64,000 nt of DNA from Methyloligella halotolerans (GCF_001708935.1 NZ_MASI01000002.1:310001-374000); one strand, 5' to 3'. Numbered from the stretch's first letter, positions 19,383-30,824 are shown. Program-made: numbers and translations. Notes: generated by a model from the sequence alone, not told the origin.

Positions 19383-21215
19383 TTACGCAGGGACCGTCCC
19401 GGCTTCCTTGGCGCGCTCGGCCCGTTTGCGGACGTTCGGATCGAGATGCTGCTTCCGCAAGCGAATCGATTTCGGCGTGACCTCGACCAGTTCGTCGTCG
19501 GCGATCCAGGCCAGCGCCCGCTCCAGGGTCATCCGGATGGGCGGGGTCAGCTTCACGGCCTCGTCCTTGGAAGTGGTGCGGATGTTGGTGAGCTTCTTGC
19601 CCTTCAGCACGTTCACCTCGAGATCGTTATCCCGTGTGTGCTCGCCGACGATCATGCCCTGATAGACCTTCCAGCCCGGCTCGATCATCATCGGTCCGCG
19701 ATCTTCCAGGTTCCACAGGGCGTAGGCGACGGCCTCGCCGTTCTCGGTGGAGATCAGCACGCCGGTGCGGCGGCCCGGGATGTCGCCGCGGAAGGGCTGA
19801 TAGCCGTGGAACAGACGGTTCATGATCGCGGTGCCGCGGGTATCGGTGAGAAGCTCGCCCTGGTAGCCGATGAGGCCGCGGGTGGGGGCGTGGAAGACGA
19901 GGCGGAGGCGTCCGCCGCCGGAGGGCTTCATCTCCGACATCTCGGCCTTGCGCTCGGATAGCTTCTGGACGACGGCGCCGGAATGCTCCTCGTCGACGTC
20001 GATGATGACCTCTTCGATCGGTTCGAGCACCTGACCGGAATCGTCCTTCCGCAGCACCACGCGCGGGCGCGATACGCCGAGCTCGTAACCCTCGCGGCGC
20101 ATGTTCTCGATGAGAATTGCGAGCTGCAGCTCGCCACGGCCGGAGACGATGAAGCTGTCCTTCTCGGTGGTGTCGGAGATGCGGAGCGCGACGTTGCCCT
20201 CGGCCTCCTTCATGAGACGATCGCGGATCACGCGGCTGGTGACCTTATCGCCCTCAGTGCCGGCGAGCGGGCTGTCATTGACCATGAAGGTCATGGAGAC
20301 GGTCGGCGGATCGATGGGCTGGGCCTGGATCGGCTCGGTGACCTGCGGATCGCAGAAGGTGTCGGCGACGGTGCCTTTGGTGAGACCCGCGATGGCGACG
20401 ATATCGCCGGCGACCCCCTCCTCAACGGGCTGCCGCTCGATACCGCGGAAGGCCAGGATCTTCGAGACGCGGCCCTGATCGACGACACGACCGTCCGCAT
20501 TGAGGACGTGAACGTTCTGGTTCGGCTTCAGGGTACCGGCGGATATGCGGCCGGTGATGATCCGGCCGAGATAGGGGTCGGCTTCGAGCAGGGTGCCGAT
20601 CATGCGGAAGGGGCCGTCCTCCACTTGCGGCGGAGACACGTGGCGCAGCACCAGGTCGAAGAGCGGGCCCATGCCCTGATCCTTCGGTCCTTCCTCGCTC
20701 TCGGCCATCCAGCCTTCCTTGGCGGAGCCGTAGATGATGGGAAAGTCGAGCTGCTCGTCGGATGCGTCGAGGGCGGCGAACAGGTCGAAGACCTCGTTGA
20801 CCACCTCGTCGACGCGGGCGTCGGGCTTGTCCACCTTATTGATGGCGACGATGGGCTTGAGGCCGACCTGCAAGGCCTTGCCGACCACGAACTTGGTCTG
20901 GGGCATGGGGCCTTCGGCGGCATCGACCAGGACGATGGCGCCATCCACCATGTTGAGGATGCGCTCGACCTCGCCGCCGAAATCGGCGTGGCCCGGCGTA
21001 TCGACGATATTGACCCGCGTGTCGTTCCAAACCACCGAGGTGGCCTTGGCGAGGATCGTGATGCCGCGCTCCTTCTCCAGATCGTTGGAGTCCATCACGC
21101 GTTCGGCGACGCGCTGGTTCTCGCGGAACGAGCCGGATTGCTGGAGGAGCTTGTCGACCAGGGTCGTCTTGCCGTGGTCGACATGGGCGATGATGGCGAT
21201 GTTGCGTAGCTGCAT
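19383..21215 (-). CDS. typA: ribosome-associated GTPase TypA/BipA
   Basis: A 610-residue translational GTPase related to EF-G that acts on the ribosome in stress and growth adaptation and in assembly. G motifs are intact: AHVDHGKTTL (10-19), DTPGHADF and NKVDKPDA. The C-terminal part shows GRGELQLAILIENMRREG and RLFHGYQPFRGDI, typical of BipA. It is transcribed alone. Confidence 0.97.
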   Translation of the reverse strand: MQLRNIAIIAHVDHGKTTLVDKLLQQSGSFRENQRVAERVMDSNDLEKERGITILAKATSVVWNDTRVNIVDTPGHADFGGEVERILNMVDGAIVLVDAAEGPMPQTKFVVGKALQVGLKPIVAINKVDKPDARVDEVVNEVFDLFAALDASDEQLDFPIIYGSAKEGWMAESEEGPKDQGMGPLFDLVLRHVSPPQVEDGPFRMIGTLLEADPYLGRIITGRISAGTLKPNQNVHVLNADGRVVDQGRVSKILAFRGIERQPVEEGVAGDIVAIAGLTKGTVADTFCDPQVTEPIQAQPIDPPTVSMTFMVNDSPLAGTEGDKVTSRVIRDRLMKEAEGNVALRISDTTEKDSFIVSGRGELQLAILIENMRREGYELGVSRPRVVLRKDDSGQVLEPIEEVIIDVDEEHSGAVVQKLSERKAEMSEMKPSGGGRLRLVFHAPTRGLIGYQGELLTDTRGTAIMNRLFHGYQPFRGDIPGRRTGVLISTENGEAVAYALWNLEDRGPMMIEPGWKVYQGMIVGEHTRDNDLEVNVLKGKKLTNIRTTSKDEAVKLTPPIRMTLERALAWIADDELVEVTPKSIRLRKQHLDPNVRKRAERAKEAGTVPA

Positions 21216-21437
21216 GAGGCCCTAAACCAAAAAGCGGGCCCGCTTGCCGGACCCGCGCCTGTCTTTGCCAGCCATATATAGAGGGTGGCGCGAGCATGCA
21301 ATGCGGCGTCTCAACCTCCCGGGTTGCTATCGCAGGTTGATTTCCCACCGTCACGCCGAGGGGAGCGAAGCCAGTGTCTCCTGCGCAGCGTCGCGCCCGG
21401 CTTGAAACCAAAGGCTGCGCCGAGGTGTTCAGGCGAT

Positions 21438-21935
21438 ATGAGCGAACAGGACAAGCACGACGACCGCGTCTGGGAGATCGTCGGCAAGGCCTTCATCTGC
21501 ATGATGGTGACCCGCTTCGACCACGGGCTCCGGGGCCGGCCGCTGGAGGCGCGGCCGGACAAGGATGCGGGGCTTATCTGGTTCCTCACCGATGTCCGCG
21601 GCCATAAGGACGATGAGATCGCGGCGCATCACGAGATCTGCCTGACCTTCGTGTCGGAGGAGGACAAGGCCTATCTGTCGATCACCGGCCGGGCCGAAAC
21701 CCTTCGTGACACTAGGAAGGCCGAAGAGCTCTGGAACAAGGAGCAGACCGCCTGGTGGCCCGGCGGCCCAAGCGATCCCAATGTCAGGGTGATCCGCTTC
21801 GAGCCGGAGCGGGCTGAGCTTTGGGACGGGCCGAAGAGCTCCGCCGTGGCGGCCTACGAATTCAAAAAGGCGCGCGCGACAGGCGAGCCTCCCAAGCTCG
21901 GCGAAAACCTGAAATCCACAGTCGAAATGGACTGA
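21438..21935 (+). CDS. pyridoxamine 5'-phosphate oxidase-family protein (general stress protein 26 type)
   Basis: A 165-residue split-barrel flavin-binding-type protein. The segments GLIWFLTDVRGHKDDEI, CLTFVSEEDKAYLSITGRAE and NVRVIRFEPERAELWDG match the general stress protein 26/Pyridox_ox_3 group. Flavin or F420 use cannot be decided from sequence. ATG 21438 begins MSEQDKHDDRVWEIV, which fits the family start; the upstream open frame is not coding-like. Confidence 0.85.
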   Translation: MSEQDKHDDRVWEIVGKAFICMMVTRFDHGLRGRPLEARPDKDAGLIWFLTDVRGHKDDEIAAHHEICLTFVSEEDKAYLSITGRAETLRDTRKAEELWNKEQTAWWPGGPSDPNVRVIRFEPERAELWDGPKSSAVAAYEFKKARATGEPPKLGENLKSTVEMD

Positions 21936-22180
21936 GGGATGAGCTGGCGGGCCCATTGATTCATTTCGCGAAATGAGCCTTACGCTCGCCCTTTTTGTTT
22001 TCCACTAAACGCGCTCGATTCGATGCTGTGACCGTAGAATTGCCTCGCCAAGTCGGGCATGCTGGCGGCTTACGACAGCGGGTGGCGAATACGGTTGGCC
22101 AGCCGGAATTTCATGGACGACTTTGTATTGCGCGTCGCGGAGCGACCGGCTCCACGGCGCAATTTTTTGAGCGTGTTTCT

Positions 22181-24190
22181 ATGTGCGGCATAACTGGAAT
22201 TATCGACCTTAAGGGGCGGCGGCAGATCGATCGCGATCAAGTCGCCCGAATGGCAGCGATGCTTACCCATCGCGGCCCCGACGATAGCGGCTTCCATTTC
22301 GCGCCCGGCGTGGGGCTGGGCCATCGCCGGCTAAGCATCGTGGGGCTGGAGGACGGTCGCCAGCCGCTGTTCAGCGAAGACGGCGAGATCGCCGTGATCT
22401 GCAATGGCGAGCTGTTCGATTTCCGGGAGCGGCGAGCCGAACTCGAGGCCAAGGGCCACGTCTTCCGCACCCATACGGATAGCGAGATCATCGTCCATCT
22501 CTACGAGGAGTATGGCGAGGATTTCTTCCAGTTCCTCAAGGGGCAGTTCGCCTTCGCCCTGGTCGATTTCCGGAAGCGCGTGGTGCTGATGGCGCGTGAC
22601 CGGGTGGGCATTTGCCCGCTGTTCTGGACCCGCCAGGGCGACACCGTCTATTTCGGTTCCGAGATCAAGGCGCTGCTCGCCTCCGGCGAGGTTCCTGCGG
22701 AAGCCGATGTGCGCGGCCTGGACCACATGTTCACCTTCTTCGCGCTGACGTCCCCGCGCACGGCGTTCGCCGGCGTCCAATCGGTGCCGCCCGGCAAGTA
22801 TCTGCGGATCGCCCTCGACGGAAGCGGCCGGGCCGCGGAGCCGCAGATCCGGCGCTATTGGGATTTTGATTTCCCCGATTGGGGCGACGAGTACGACCCG
22901 GGCGAGACCGCCGCCGTGGATGGGTTCGAAGCGGCTTTCGAGCGTGCGGTCGATCTTCGGCTGCGGGCGGACGTTCCGGTGGTCGGCTATCTCAGCGGCG
23001 GGGTGGATTCAGCCTACGTGATGGCCATGGCGGCGAAGGTGCTTGGGCGCCCGCTGCCGAGCTTTACAGTGCAGGTGCCGGGGACGGAGCTCGACGAAAG
23101 CGACAAGGCGGCCGAGGCCGTCGCGGCGATCGGCGGCAAGCAGACCATCGTCGAGACCGGAGCCAACGTGCTTTCGGAGAACTATGCCGGGCTTGTGACC
23201 GGGGCCGAGGCGCCGGTGCTCGATACATCCTGCGCGGCCCTGGTGGCCCTGTCGCACGGTGTGCGCGAGCAGGGCTACAAGACGGTGGTCGCGGGGGAAG
23301 GGTCCGACGAAGGGCTCGCCGGCTATGTCTGGTTCAAGATCCGCGAGGCGGGCCGGAGACTCGATATCGGCGACGGCTTTCGCCCCAGCGTGCTGCTGGG
23401 CCGGATTGCCCGCAAGATCCAGTCCCCAGACCACAGCTTTTCCGAGTTTGCTCATATCGATTCCATGATCGGCGGCCCACATGCTCAGTCGCTGCTCTAC
23501 AATCTCGTTTCGACTGCGCGGGACCGCTATTACAGCGGCGACATGTGGGACCGGCTCGATGGGCATGTGGCCTATGAGGATATCGATCTCGACCTGGAGC
23601 GGATGAAGCGCTGGCATCCTCTGAACCGCTCACTCTATTTCGGCTACAAGGTGCATCTGCCGGGGCTGCTGCTCAGCCAGAAGGGCGACCGGGTGGCCAT
23701 GGCGAACAGCGTGGAGGTCCGCTACCCGTTCCTCGACGAGGACGTCATCGCCTATATCTCGAAGCTGCATCCGAAATGGAAGCTGCACGGGCTCCGGGGC
23801 GACAAATACGTGCTGCGCAAGGCGGCGGAGCGCATTCTACCCCAGCAGATCGCCCATCGGCCGAAGAACATGTTCCGGGCGCCGCTGGCGGAGACTTTCC
23901 TGGCCGATCCGCCGGTTTTCGTGCGGGACCTCTTGAGCCCGGAGAGTCTGCGGCGCACCGGCTATTTCAATGCGGCCCGGGTGCTGCGGGACCAGGAGCT
24001 TCTGGCCAAGGGGGACGAAAAGCTCGCCACCTTCGCCAGCCTCGGGCTCGGCGGCGTGGTCGCCACCCAGCTCTGGCATCACCTCTATCTCGGCGGCGGG
24101 CTCTGCGAACTTCCGGAAGTCGATATGAACCCGGTCGCCTGCAAGCACAGCGAGGGCCGATTGGCCGAAGCCGTCGCGGCGGCGGAGTAG
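22181..24190 (+). CDS. asnB: glutamine-hydrolysing asparagine synthase
   Basis: 669 residues. Cys2 of MCGITGI is the N-terminal glutaminase nucleophile after Met removal. The class II amidotransferase domain spans about 1-210 (HRGPDDSGF, NGELFDF), and the synthetase PP-loop SGGVDS lies at about 272-277. It makes asparagine from aspartate, glutamine and ATP, although close relatives amidate other carboxylates, for example in specialised peptides. ATG 22181 is forced by the need for an N-terminal Cys2. No biosynthetic partner genes are adjacent. Confidence 0.9.
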   Translation: MCGITGIIDLKGRRQIDRDQVARMAAMLTHRGPDDSGFHFAPGVGLGHRRLSIVGLEDGRQPLFSEDGEIAVICNGELFDFRERRAELEAKGHVFRTHTDSEIIVHLYEEYGEDFFQFLKGQFAFALVDFRKRVVLMARDRVGICPLFWTRQGDTVYFGSEIKALLASGEVPAEADVRGLDHMFTFFALTSPRTAFAGVQSVPPGKYLRIALDGSGRAAEPQIRRYWDFDFPDWGDEYDPGETAAVDGFEAAFERAVDLRLRADVPVVGYLSGGVDSAYVMAMAAKVLGRPLPSFTVQVPGTELDESDKAAEAVAAIGGKQTIVETGANVLSENYAGLVTGAEAPVLDTSCAALVALSHGVREQGYKTVVAGEGSDEGLAGYVWFKIREAGRRLDIGDGFRPSVLLGRIARKIQSPDHSFSEFAHIDSMIGGPHAQSLLYNLVSTARDRYYSGDMWDRLDGHVAYEDIDLDLERMKRWHPLNRSLYFGYKVHLPGLLLSQKGDRVAMANSVEVRYPFLDEDVIAYISKLHPKWKLHGLRGDKYVLRKAAERILPQQIAHRPKNMFRAPLAETFLADPPVFVRDLLSPESLRRTGYFNAARVLRDQELLAKGDEKLATFASLGLGGVVATQLWHHLYLGGGLCELPEVDMNPVACKHSEGRLAEAVAAAE

Positions 24191-24243
24191 TTCACCAAGT
24201 TTGCCGTAGCTGCCGAGGTTGCTGAGGCGGTCCAACCATCAGC

Positions 24244-24336
24244 ATCATGCCCGCCCTTGTGACGGGCATCCATGACCCCTGTGCTCAATCCATCATTCCG
24301 TGTTCGTGGATCACCGGGACAAGCCCGGTGATGACA
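24244..24336. repeat. REP-like palindromic doublet, copy 1
   Basis: Two hairpins in mirror arrangement. The left one has ATGCCCG/CGGGCAT around TTGTGA, bounded by ATCAT and CATCCA. The right one has TCACCGGG/CCCGGTGA around ACAAG and is followed by TGAC. It lies between asnB and argG in a 184-base gene-free gap. The same architecture recurs at 25.7 and 27.0 kb. Confidence 0.75.
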
Positions 24337-24374
24337 CAGAAGTTGGGGCGGGCGCGCCTTGAACTGGCGCAGGT

Positions 24375-25592
<1,218 letters not shown>

Positions 25593-25678
25593 GGACACGC
25601 TTTCTGAAATTCGTCGCGGAATGAGATGCGGGACTTATAGGAAACTGGGCGGGCGGGGCAAGCGATCCGCGTTCTCTG

Positions 25679-25764
25679 CGTCATGCCCGGCTTTGAGCCG
25701 GGCATCCAGAGCGGCGGATTCGGAGACGATGCCCCTGGATTGCCGGGTCAAGCCCGGCAATGAC
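25679..25764. repeat. REP-like palindromic doublet, copy 2
   Basis: GTCATGCCCGGC-TTTGA-GCCGGGCAT begins the element. After a 30-base centre, ATTGCCGGG-TCAAG-CCCGGCAAT closes it, followed by GAC. The boundaries GTCAT...ATCCA and TGGAT...ATGAC mirror copies 1 and 3. It lies between argG and a membrane protein gene. Confidence 0.8.
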
Positions 25765-25788
25765 GGCCGGGGACTATGGCAAGCCGCG

Positions 25789-26223
25789 TCACGCCCCCCG
25801 GCCGCAGATGAGCCAGTAGACAAAGCCGCCGGTGAAACCGGCCGTGGCGAAGATGGCGGTCGCCTGGGGAGGCGGGAGAGTCGACAGTTCGCCGGGCGTG
25901 CCCACGAGAAGCGGTACGGCCAGAAGCGAGATGCCGCCCGCGATCACATAGTACATCCAGCTGCGGAATTTCAGCACCTCACCGATCACCACGGCGATCA
26001 GGGCCGGTAATACGGTGAGGGTGGGGGCGATGGCTGCGGTGAACATCACCAGGCCGAAGACCTCGCCGCCTTGCTGCATCATCGAATCGTGGGGCGCGGC
26101 CTGGCGAAGCTCGTCGCCGACCCAGAGCGCGCCGAGCAGCAACAGAACGGCGAGCGCAATCCCCGAGGCGAAGAGGAACGAAACGACCACCCAAAGAATG
26201 CGGAAGACGGTGCGGGTAATCAT
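25789..26223 (-). CDS. four-helix membrane protein, unknown function
   Basis: A 144-residue integral membrane protein with hydrophobic segments at about 8-32, 55-80, 90-110 and 122-140. The family-like ending TAGFTGGFVYWLICGR is recognisable from other alphaproteobacterial hypothetical proteins, but I know no function. It is expressed from its own gene, opposite to and divergent from the DsbA-family isomerase gene. Confidence 0.75.
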   Translation of the reverse strand: MITRTVFRILWVVVSFLFASGIALAVLLLLGALWVGDELRQAAPHDSMMQQGGEVFGLVMFTAAIAPTLTVLPALIAVVIGEVLKFRSWMYYVIAGGISLLAVPLLVGTPGELSTLPPPQATAIFATAGFTGGFVYWLICGRGA

Positions 26224-26347
26224 GGTCGGCTCGGTCTCGATTCGGCTCTAGACTGTCGCTGCAACGATATGGGCGCGTCGCTTCGCCGGCTTGGCAGGCG
26301 GGGCGTCTCCGGCAACTCTGACCGGGCATGACATAGGTGGATTGACG

Positions 26348-26947
26348 ATGCCAAGCCTCGATTTCTGGTACGAATTTGCAAGCACATATTCCTATCCGGC
26401 CGTGATGCGGATTGCGCCGCTGGCCGAAGACGTGGGCGTCACGGTGAACTGGCGGCCGTTTCTGCTCGGTCCGATCTTCGCGAACCACGGCTGGGCGGAT
26501 TCGCCCTTCAATCTCTACCCCACGAAGGGTCGCTATATGTGGCGGGATCTGGAGCGGATCTGCGAAGCGGAAGATCTGCCGCTGACCTTGCCCCCGGTGG
26601 CGTTTCCGCAAAACGGTCTGAAAGCGGCCCGGATCGCGCGGGCGGGCAAGGAGGACGGCTGGACGCCGGACTTCACGCGGGCAGTCTTCACGGCGAACTT
26701 CGTGGAGAAGAAATGCATCAGCATGGATCACGTGCTGGCGGAGATCCTGGAAAAGCTCGGCCTTGATGCGGAGGCGGTGATGGCGGAGTCCTGCACCGAT
26801 CTGAACAAGGCGCATCTCCGTGCGGACACCGACGAAGCCTGCCGCCTCGGAATCTTCGGCGCGCCGTCCTTCACCATCGGCGAGGAGCTGTTCTGGGGGA
26901 ACGATCGGCTGGAAGAGGCGCTTCGCTGGGCGGTGAAGCGGGGTTAG
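26348..26947 (+). CDS. 2-hydroxychromene-2-carboxylate isomerase-like DsbA-family protein
   Basis: A 199-residue thioredoxin-fold, kappa-class GST-like protein. The N-terminus LDFWYEFASTYSYPA holds the conserved Ser-Tyr region, and the C-terminal cis-Pro segment is GIFGAPSFTIGEELFWGNDRL. The family uses glutathione to isomerise 2-hydroxychromene-2-carboxylate in naphthalene breakdown, but many members have other or unknown substrates and no aromatic catabolism genes are nearby. ATG 26348 starts directly at the first strand. Confidence 0.85.
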   Translation: MPSLDFWYEFASTYSYPAVMRIAPLAEDVGVTVNWRPFLLGPIFANHGWADSPFNLYPTKGRYMWRDLERICEAEDLPLTLPPVAFPQNGLKAARIARAGKEDGWTPDFTRAVFTANFVEKKCISMDHVLAEILEKLGLDAEAVMAESCTDLNKAHLRADTDEACRLGIFGAPSFTIGEELFWGNDRLEEALRWAVKRG

Positions 26948-26963
26948 GCGGGCACCATCCCAG

Positions 26964-27062
26964 GTGTCATTGCCCGGCTCGACCGGGCAATCCAGTAATC
27001 CCTGCCGTGCCCGCTCATCAGCGCCGTGGATACTGGATCCCTGCTTTCGCAGGGATGACAGC
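26964..27062. repeat. REP-like palindromic doublet, copy 3
   Basis: GTCATTGCCCGG-CTCGA-CCGGGCAATCCA opens the element, and TGGATCCCTGC-TTTCG-CAGGGATGAC closes it. The outer and inner boundaries are those of copies 1 and 2, but the stems differ in sequence and keep base pairing through compensating changes. It lies between the isomerase gene and rlmN. Confidence 0.8.
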
Positions 27063-27094
27063 CTGAATCTGGCGTCGTTGTGCTGAAACAGCTG

Positions 27095-28321
27095 CTACGC
27101 GTTTGAAGCGGCGGCCACCGCGCGCTGGCTGGCGCGGAGCTTGACGGATGCGCTCTTGAGCTGCCCGCAGGCGGCCATGATGTCCCGGCCGCGGGGCGTG
27201 CGGACCGGTGAGGCATAGCCCGCGCGGTTCACGACCTCGGCGAACTTCTCGATCTGGTCCCAGTCGGAGCATTCGTAAGGCGAGCCGGGCCAGGGATTGA
27301 ACGGGATCAGGTTGATCTTGGCCGGGATCTTCTTCAGGAGCCGCACCAGCTCCTTGGCGTCGGCGACGCTGTCGTTCACCCCGTCCAGCATCACGTATTC
27401 GAAGGTGATGCGCTTGGCGTTGGAGAGGCCGGGATAGTTGCGGCAGGCCTCAAGAAGATCGGCGATGGGCCACTTCTTATTGATGGGCACAAGCTCGTTC
27501 CGCAGGTCGTCGCGCACGGCGTGGAGCGAGATGGCGAGCATGGTGCCGGCTTCTTCACCCCAGCGCGGAATCTCCGGCACCACGCCGGAAGTCGAAAGAG
27601 TGATGCGCCGTTTGGATAGGGAAATGCCTTCGCCGTCGGAGACGATGGCCATGGCGTCGCGCACATTGTCGAAATTGTAGAGCGGCTCGCCCATCCCCAT
27701 GAGCACGACATTGGTGATCTTGCGGGGGCCGTCCGGGATGCCGGTCTTGTCCTCCGGACCTTCGGCCCCGGGCCAGTCTCCCAGCCGGTCGCGGGCCAGC
27801 ATGATCTGGGCGACGATCTCGCCGGCTTCCAGATTGCGCACCAGGCGCTGGGTGCCCGTGTGGCAGAAGGAGCAGGTGAGGGTGCAGCCCACTTGGCTGG
27901 AGATGCACAGCGTGCCGCGGTCGTCCTCGGGAATGTAGACGGTCTCGACCTCGCGGCCATCGGCCAGGCGAAGCAGCCATTTTCGGGTGCCGTCCTGGGA
28001 GACCTGCTCGGACACGATCTCGGGCCGGCCCAGGGCGAACCTGCCGGCGAGCTCCTCGCGCAGTCCCTTGGCGACATTGCTCATTGCGCCGAAATCGTCG
28101 ACGCCGCGCACATACATCCAGTTCCAGAGCTGGGCGGCGCGCATGCGCCGCTGCTTCTCCGGAACGCCGATGGCGCCGAGCCGTTCCGCGAGGGCCTCGC
28201 GGCTCAAGCCGATGAGAGACGGCGGCGCGGATTCATGAGGCGCGGATTCTTGGGGCGCGGAATCTTGGGCAGGCTTCGGAGCCTCGGATATGGCAGATGC
28301 AGGAAGCATGGCCACAGACAT
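27095..28321 (-). CDS. rlmN: 23S rRNA/tRNA (adenine-C2) methyltransferase
   Basis: A radical-SAM methyltransferase acting on A2503 of 23S rRNA and A37 of tRNA. The 4Fe-4S ligands are Cys146, Cys150 and Cys153 in GCTLTCSFC, and the catalytic C-terminal cysteine is about Cys385 in IMAACGQL. The length of 408 residues fits from ATG 28321 (MSVAML), although the frame is open further upstream. Residues 10-35 form a low-complexity Ser/Ala/Pro/Glu linker with repeated SAPxES units. Confidence 0.96.
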   Translation of the reverse strand: MSVAMLPASAISEAPKPAQDSAPQESAPHESAPPSLIGLSREALAERLGAIGVPEKQRRMRAAQLWNWMYVRGVDDFGAMSNVAKGLREELAGRFALGRPEIVSEQVSQDGTRKWLLRLADGREVETVYIPEDDRGTLCISSQVGCTLTCSFCHTGTQRLVRNLEAGEIVAQIMLARDRLGDWPGAEGPEDKTGIPDGPRKITNVVLMGMGEPLYNFDNVRDAMAIVSDGEGISLSKRRITLSTSGVVPEIPRWGEEAGTMLAISLHAVRDDLRNELVPINKKWPIADLLEACRNYPGLSNAKRITFEYVMLDGVNDSVADAKELVRLLKKIPAKINLIPFNPWPGSPYECSDWDQIEKFAEVVNRAGYASPVRTPRGRDIMAACGQLKSASVKLRASQRAVAAASNA

Positions 28322-28422
28322 AGGACGATCGGGGCCGAATGTGGAGGGGAATGCGCAGATTCGCCCGAAGCGGATAGACTGCCGGATCGGGCGCGCAACT
28401 GTGAAAATGTGGGAAGAGTGCC

Positions 28423-28929
28423 CTAGAAGGAGCACTCCCGCTCGATTTCGCTCATGGCCGCCGTGACGCCGCTCAGGGAATATTTGTCGGTCGTTTTGGT
28501 GCCGCGAGACGAGGTGCCGCTGACCGTGAGGCTGGAACCGGCCTTCATGGCCTCGACGACCTGATCCTCTCCAGCGCGGGTCTCCACGTAGGCGCCTTCA
28601 TCCTTCGTGTAAAAGCTGAAGGCCTTGCCATCGATGTTGACCGAGACCTTCGCGCCGGGGCTGAACGGGTAGCCCATCTTGATGCTGATCTCGTTCTTGA
28701 TTCGGTCGGAGGGATACCGGCTGATGTAGAAATAGATCGGACCCCGCCGCACATCGCTCGGCTCGGATGAGAGCGGTTGCGACACGACGAAGCATGTCTT
28801 CGGACTCGCCGCGGATTGATAGGCAGACCAATGATTGAAATTCTTCAGAAGCTTGGCGTTCTGGGCGTATGCAGGTGCGCAGCTGAAAGCCAATAGAAGG
28901 CAAGCAGCACGGACAGCTCGGTGCATCAT
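28423..28929 (-). CDS. invasion associated locus B (IalB)-family exported protein
   Basis: A 168-residue protein with a signal peptide (1-22, ending AYA/QN). The mature part has [18 protein letters not shown], a beta-rich middle ([36 protein letters not shown]) and a final Cys, the IalB family layout with two cysteines likely forming a disulfide. IalB was named in Bartonella, but the family is common in non-pathogenic alphaproteobacteria. The start at 28929 is the first of two adjacent Met codons before the signal peptide. Confidence 0.82.
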   Translation of the reverse strand: MMHRAVRAACLLLAFSCAPAYAQNAKLLKNFNHWSAYQSAASPKTCFVVSQPLSSEPSDVRRGPIYFYISRYPSDRIKNEISIKMGYPFSPGAKVSVNIDGKAFSFYTKDEGAYVETRAGEDQVVEAMKAGSSLTVSGTSSRGTKTTDKYSLSGVTAAMSEIERECSF

Positions 28930-29260
28930 TGATTCCCCGACTCGGATGCTGACTGAAAGACATGCGGTTTCGGTTGGGAATAAGACCATATAGATTCGCC
29001 ATGGGTTTGGCCAGATTTCTGACGGCGATGCGGTCAGTTGCCCCGGGGGTTGATGCGGTCCGGCTCGAGCCGCTCCGGAACGCCAGCGCGTGATGCGGGC
29101 GGGTTGCGGTTGAGACGGTGTGGGACTTTCGGGACGAGCCTTTACACCTGACAAGTCGGCCTGGCTGCTGCGGTTGGCGGCAGCTCATGCGCGACCATTG
29201 GTGTGGAGAGAGTTCGGAGACCGGTCCGGCGGCCGGTCAAGTTTGGAGAAGAATGGAATC
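28930..29260. other. 331-base divergent intergenic region, nothing identified
   Basis: This gap separates the divergent IalB-type and quinone oxidoreductase genes and should hold both promoters. I see no convincing palindrome, hairpin with T-run or small gene. The open frames crossing it lack a ribosome binding site and family-like sequence. Confidence 0.5.
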
Positions 29261-30241
29261 ATGCGGGCGGCACAGTTCAAGGAGTTCGGCGGCATCGGCG
29301 CTCTTCACGTGGAGGAGGTGGATGAACCGGTGGCCCAGGAAGGCGAAGTCGTCATCCGGGTGAACGCGGTGGGGCTGAACTTCTTCGATACGCTGATCCT
29401 GAAGGACAAGTATCAGATCACACCGCCCCTGCCGTATTCGCCCGGTGCCGAGATCGCCGGGACGATCGACAGTGTAGGCGCCGGCGTTTCGGAGTTCGAA
29501 ATCGGTCAGCGGGTCGTGGCCTTCATCGGCGGCAACGGCTGCCGGGAGAAGGTCGCGACAAAGGCACGCAATGTCGTGCCGATCCCGACGGGCGTGAGCG
29601 ACGAGTTCGCCGCCGGGCTGCTGGTGACCTACGGCACGGCGCTGCACGGCTTCAAGAACCGGGCGCGGCTGCAGCCGGGCGAGACGGTGGCCATCCTCGG
29701 GGCCGCGGGCGGGGCCGGCGTCGCCGCCATTCACGTCGCCAAGCTTATGGGCGCGCGGGTGATCGCGGTGGCCTCGTCGGGCGACAAGCTCGCCTATTGC
29801 CGAGAGCATGGCGCCGATATGGGACTGAACTACAAGGAGAAGGGCCTGAAGCCCGGCCTTCGCGAACTCACCGACCGGCGCGGCGTCGATGTGCTCTATG
29901 ACTGCGTTGGCGGCGACAGCGCGGAGCCGGCCCTGCGGGCCATGGCGTGGGAGGGGCGATATCTCGTGATCGGATTTGCGGCCGGTGAGATCCCCAAACT
30001 GCCCCTGAACCTGGTCCTTCTGAAGGGCTGCTCAATTATCGGCGTGTTCTGGACGGCGTTTATCGAGCGGTCGCCCGATGCCCATCGGGAAAACATGCTT
30101 CAAACCCTGCAATGGGCCGATGAGGGGAAAATCGCGCCGCATATCCAGGCGACGTTCCCGCTCGTCGAGACCGGCAAGGCGCTGACAATGATCGAGCAGC
30201 GCAAGGTGCAGGGGAAGCTGATCGTCCGGCCCCAGGATTAG
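29261..30241 (+). CDS. zinc-independent quinone oxidoreductase (MDR family)
   Basis: A 326-residue medium-chain dehydrogenase/reductase of the NADPH:quinone oxidoreductase group. The N-terminal catalytic domain includes NFFDTLILKDKYQ and PYSPGAEIAGTI, and the Rossmann loop is ILGAAGGAGVAAIHVAK. The cysteine ligands of zinc alcohol dehydrogenases are absent. It probably reduces quinones or enones with NADPH. ATG 29261 gives the canonical MRAAQFKEFGG start. Confidence 0.88.
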   Translation: MRAAQFKEFGGIGALHVEEVDEPVAQEGEVVIRVNAVGLNFFDTLILKDKYQITPPLPYSPGAEIAGTIDSVGAGVSEFEIGQRVVAFIGGNGCREKVATKARNVVPIPTGVSDEFAAGLLVTYGTALHGFKNRARLQPGETVAILGAAGGAGVAAIHVAKLMGARVIAVASSGDKLAYCREHGADMGLNYKEKGLKPGLRELTDRRGVDVLYDCVGGDSAEPALRAMAWEGRYLVIGFAAGEIPKLPLNLVLLKGCSIIGVFWTAFIERSPDAHRENMLQTLQWADEGKIAPHIQATFPLVETGKALTMIEQRKVQGKLIVRPQD

Positions 30242-30292
30242 AGCCCGGGATCGAAAGGCCGGCGCGGCCGGCTTCTCGACCGCGCCATACCG

Positions 30293-30691
30293 CTAGCTGT
30301 CGGGGAATTCGCGCTCCAGGGCGCGGGCCGCCGCAGCGCGGTGGGCCGGGGTGATGTGAGACGAGACCAGGCTCATAACGCCCGCCAGCAGTGCCGCGTC
30401 ATCGGCAAAACCGAGGCCCAGAACGATATCGGGCATCAGATCCATCGGCAGGATGAAGTACGCAATCACCGCCAGCAGCATGCCGCGGACGCGCAACGGC
30501 GTCTCGCTGTCGAGGGCGCAGTAATAGCCGGCGACGAGATCCTCCACGAAGGGGACCTGACCCGCGAAGCGCTTCAGCTTGCTCCAAAAGTCACGGCGGA
30601 CCTTGCGCTCGCGTTCGGCGACGCGCTCGGCAGATACGCCCTGGCCCATGGCCTCCTTACGCAAGGAGTCGGCATCATCAAAGGCAGCCAT
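30293..30691 (-). CDS. YkvA-family (DUF1232) membrane protein
   Basis: A 132-residue protein whose central YFILPMDLMPDIVLGLGFADDAALL is the DUF1232/YkvA signature: a single helix with the IxPxDxxPD motif. The N-terminal 40 residues are charged. Function is unknown. Convergent with the quinone oxidoreductase gene and divergent from the phosphatase gene. Confidence 0.85.
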   Translation of the reverse strand: MAAFDDADSLRKEAMGQGVSAERVAERERKVRRDFWSKLKRFAGQVPFVEDLVAGYYCALDSETPLRVRGMLLAVIAYFILPMDLMPDIVLGLGFADDAALLAGVMSLVSSHITPAHRAAAARALEREFPDS

Positions 30692-30824
30692 TCATCGTCC
30701 TCCAAACCGCTAAGGTGTTAGCGGATGCGCTAAATTTAGGGTTGCAGGTGCCCGATCACAAGATGCCACGGATTGCAGCGGGGCACGCTTGCAAAGCCTG
30801 GAGGCCCATGCGATTCAAGGCGTC

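Noticed and set aside
19983..21209. 408-codon forward open frame
   Set aside because: It is antisense to typA and arises from GC-rich codon bias; the Asp/His/Gly-rich translation matches no family.
21234..21243. GCGGGCCCGC palindrome upstream of typA
   Set aside because: A short self-complementary GC run without T-tail; common by chance in DNA of this composition.
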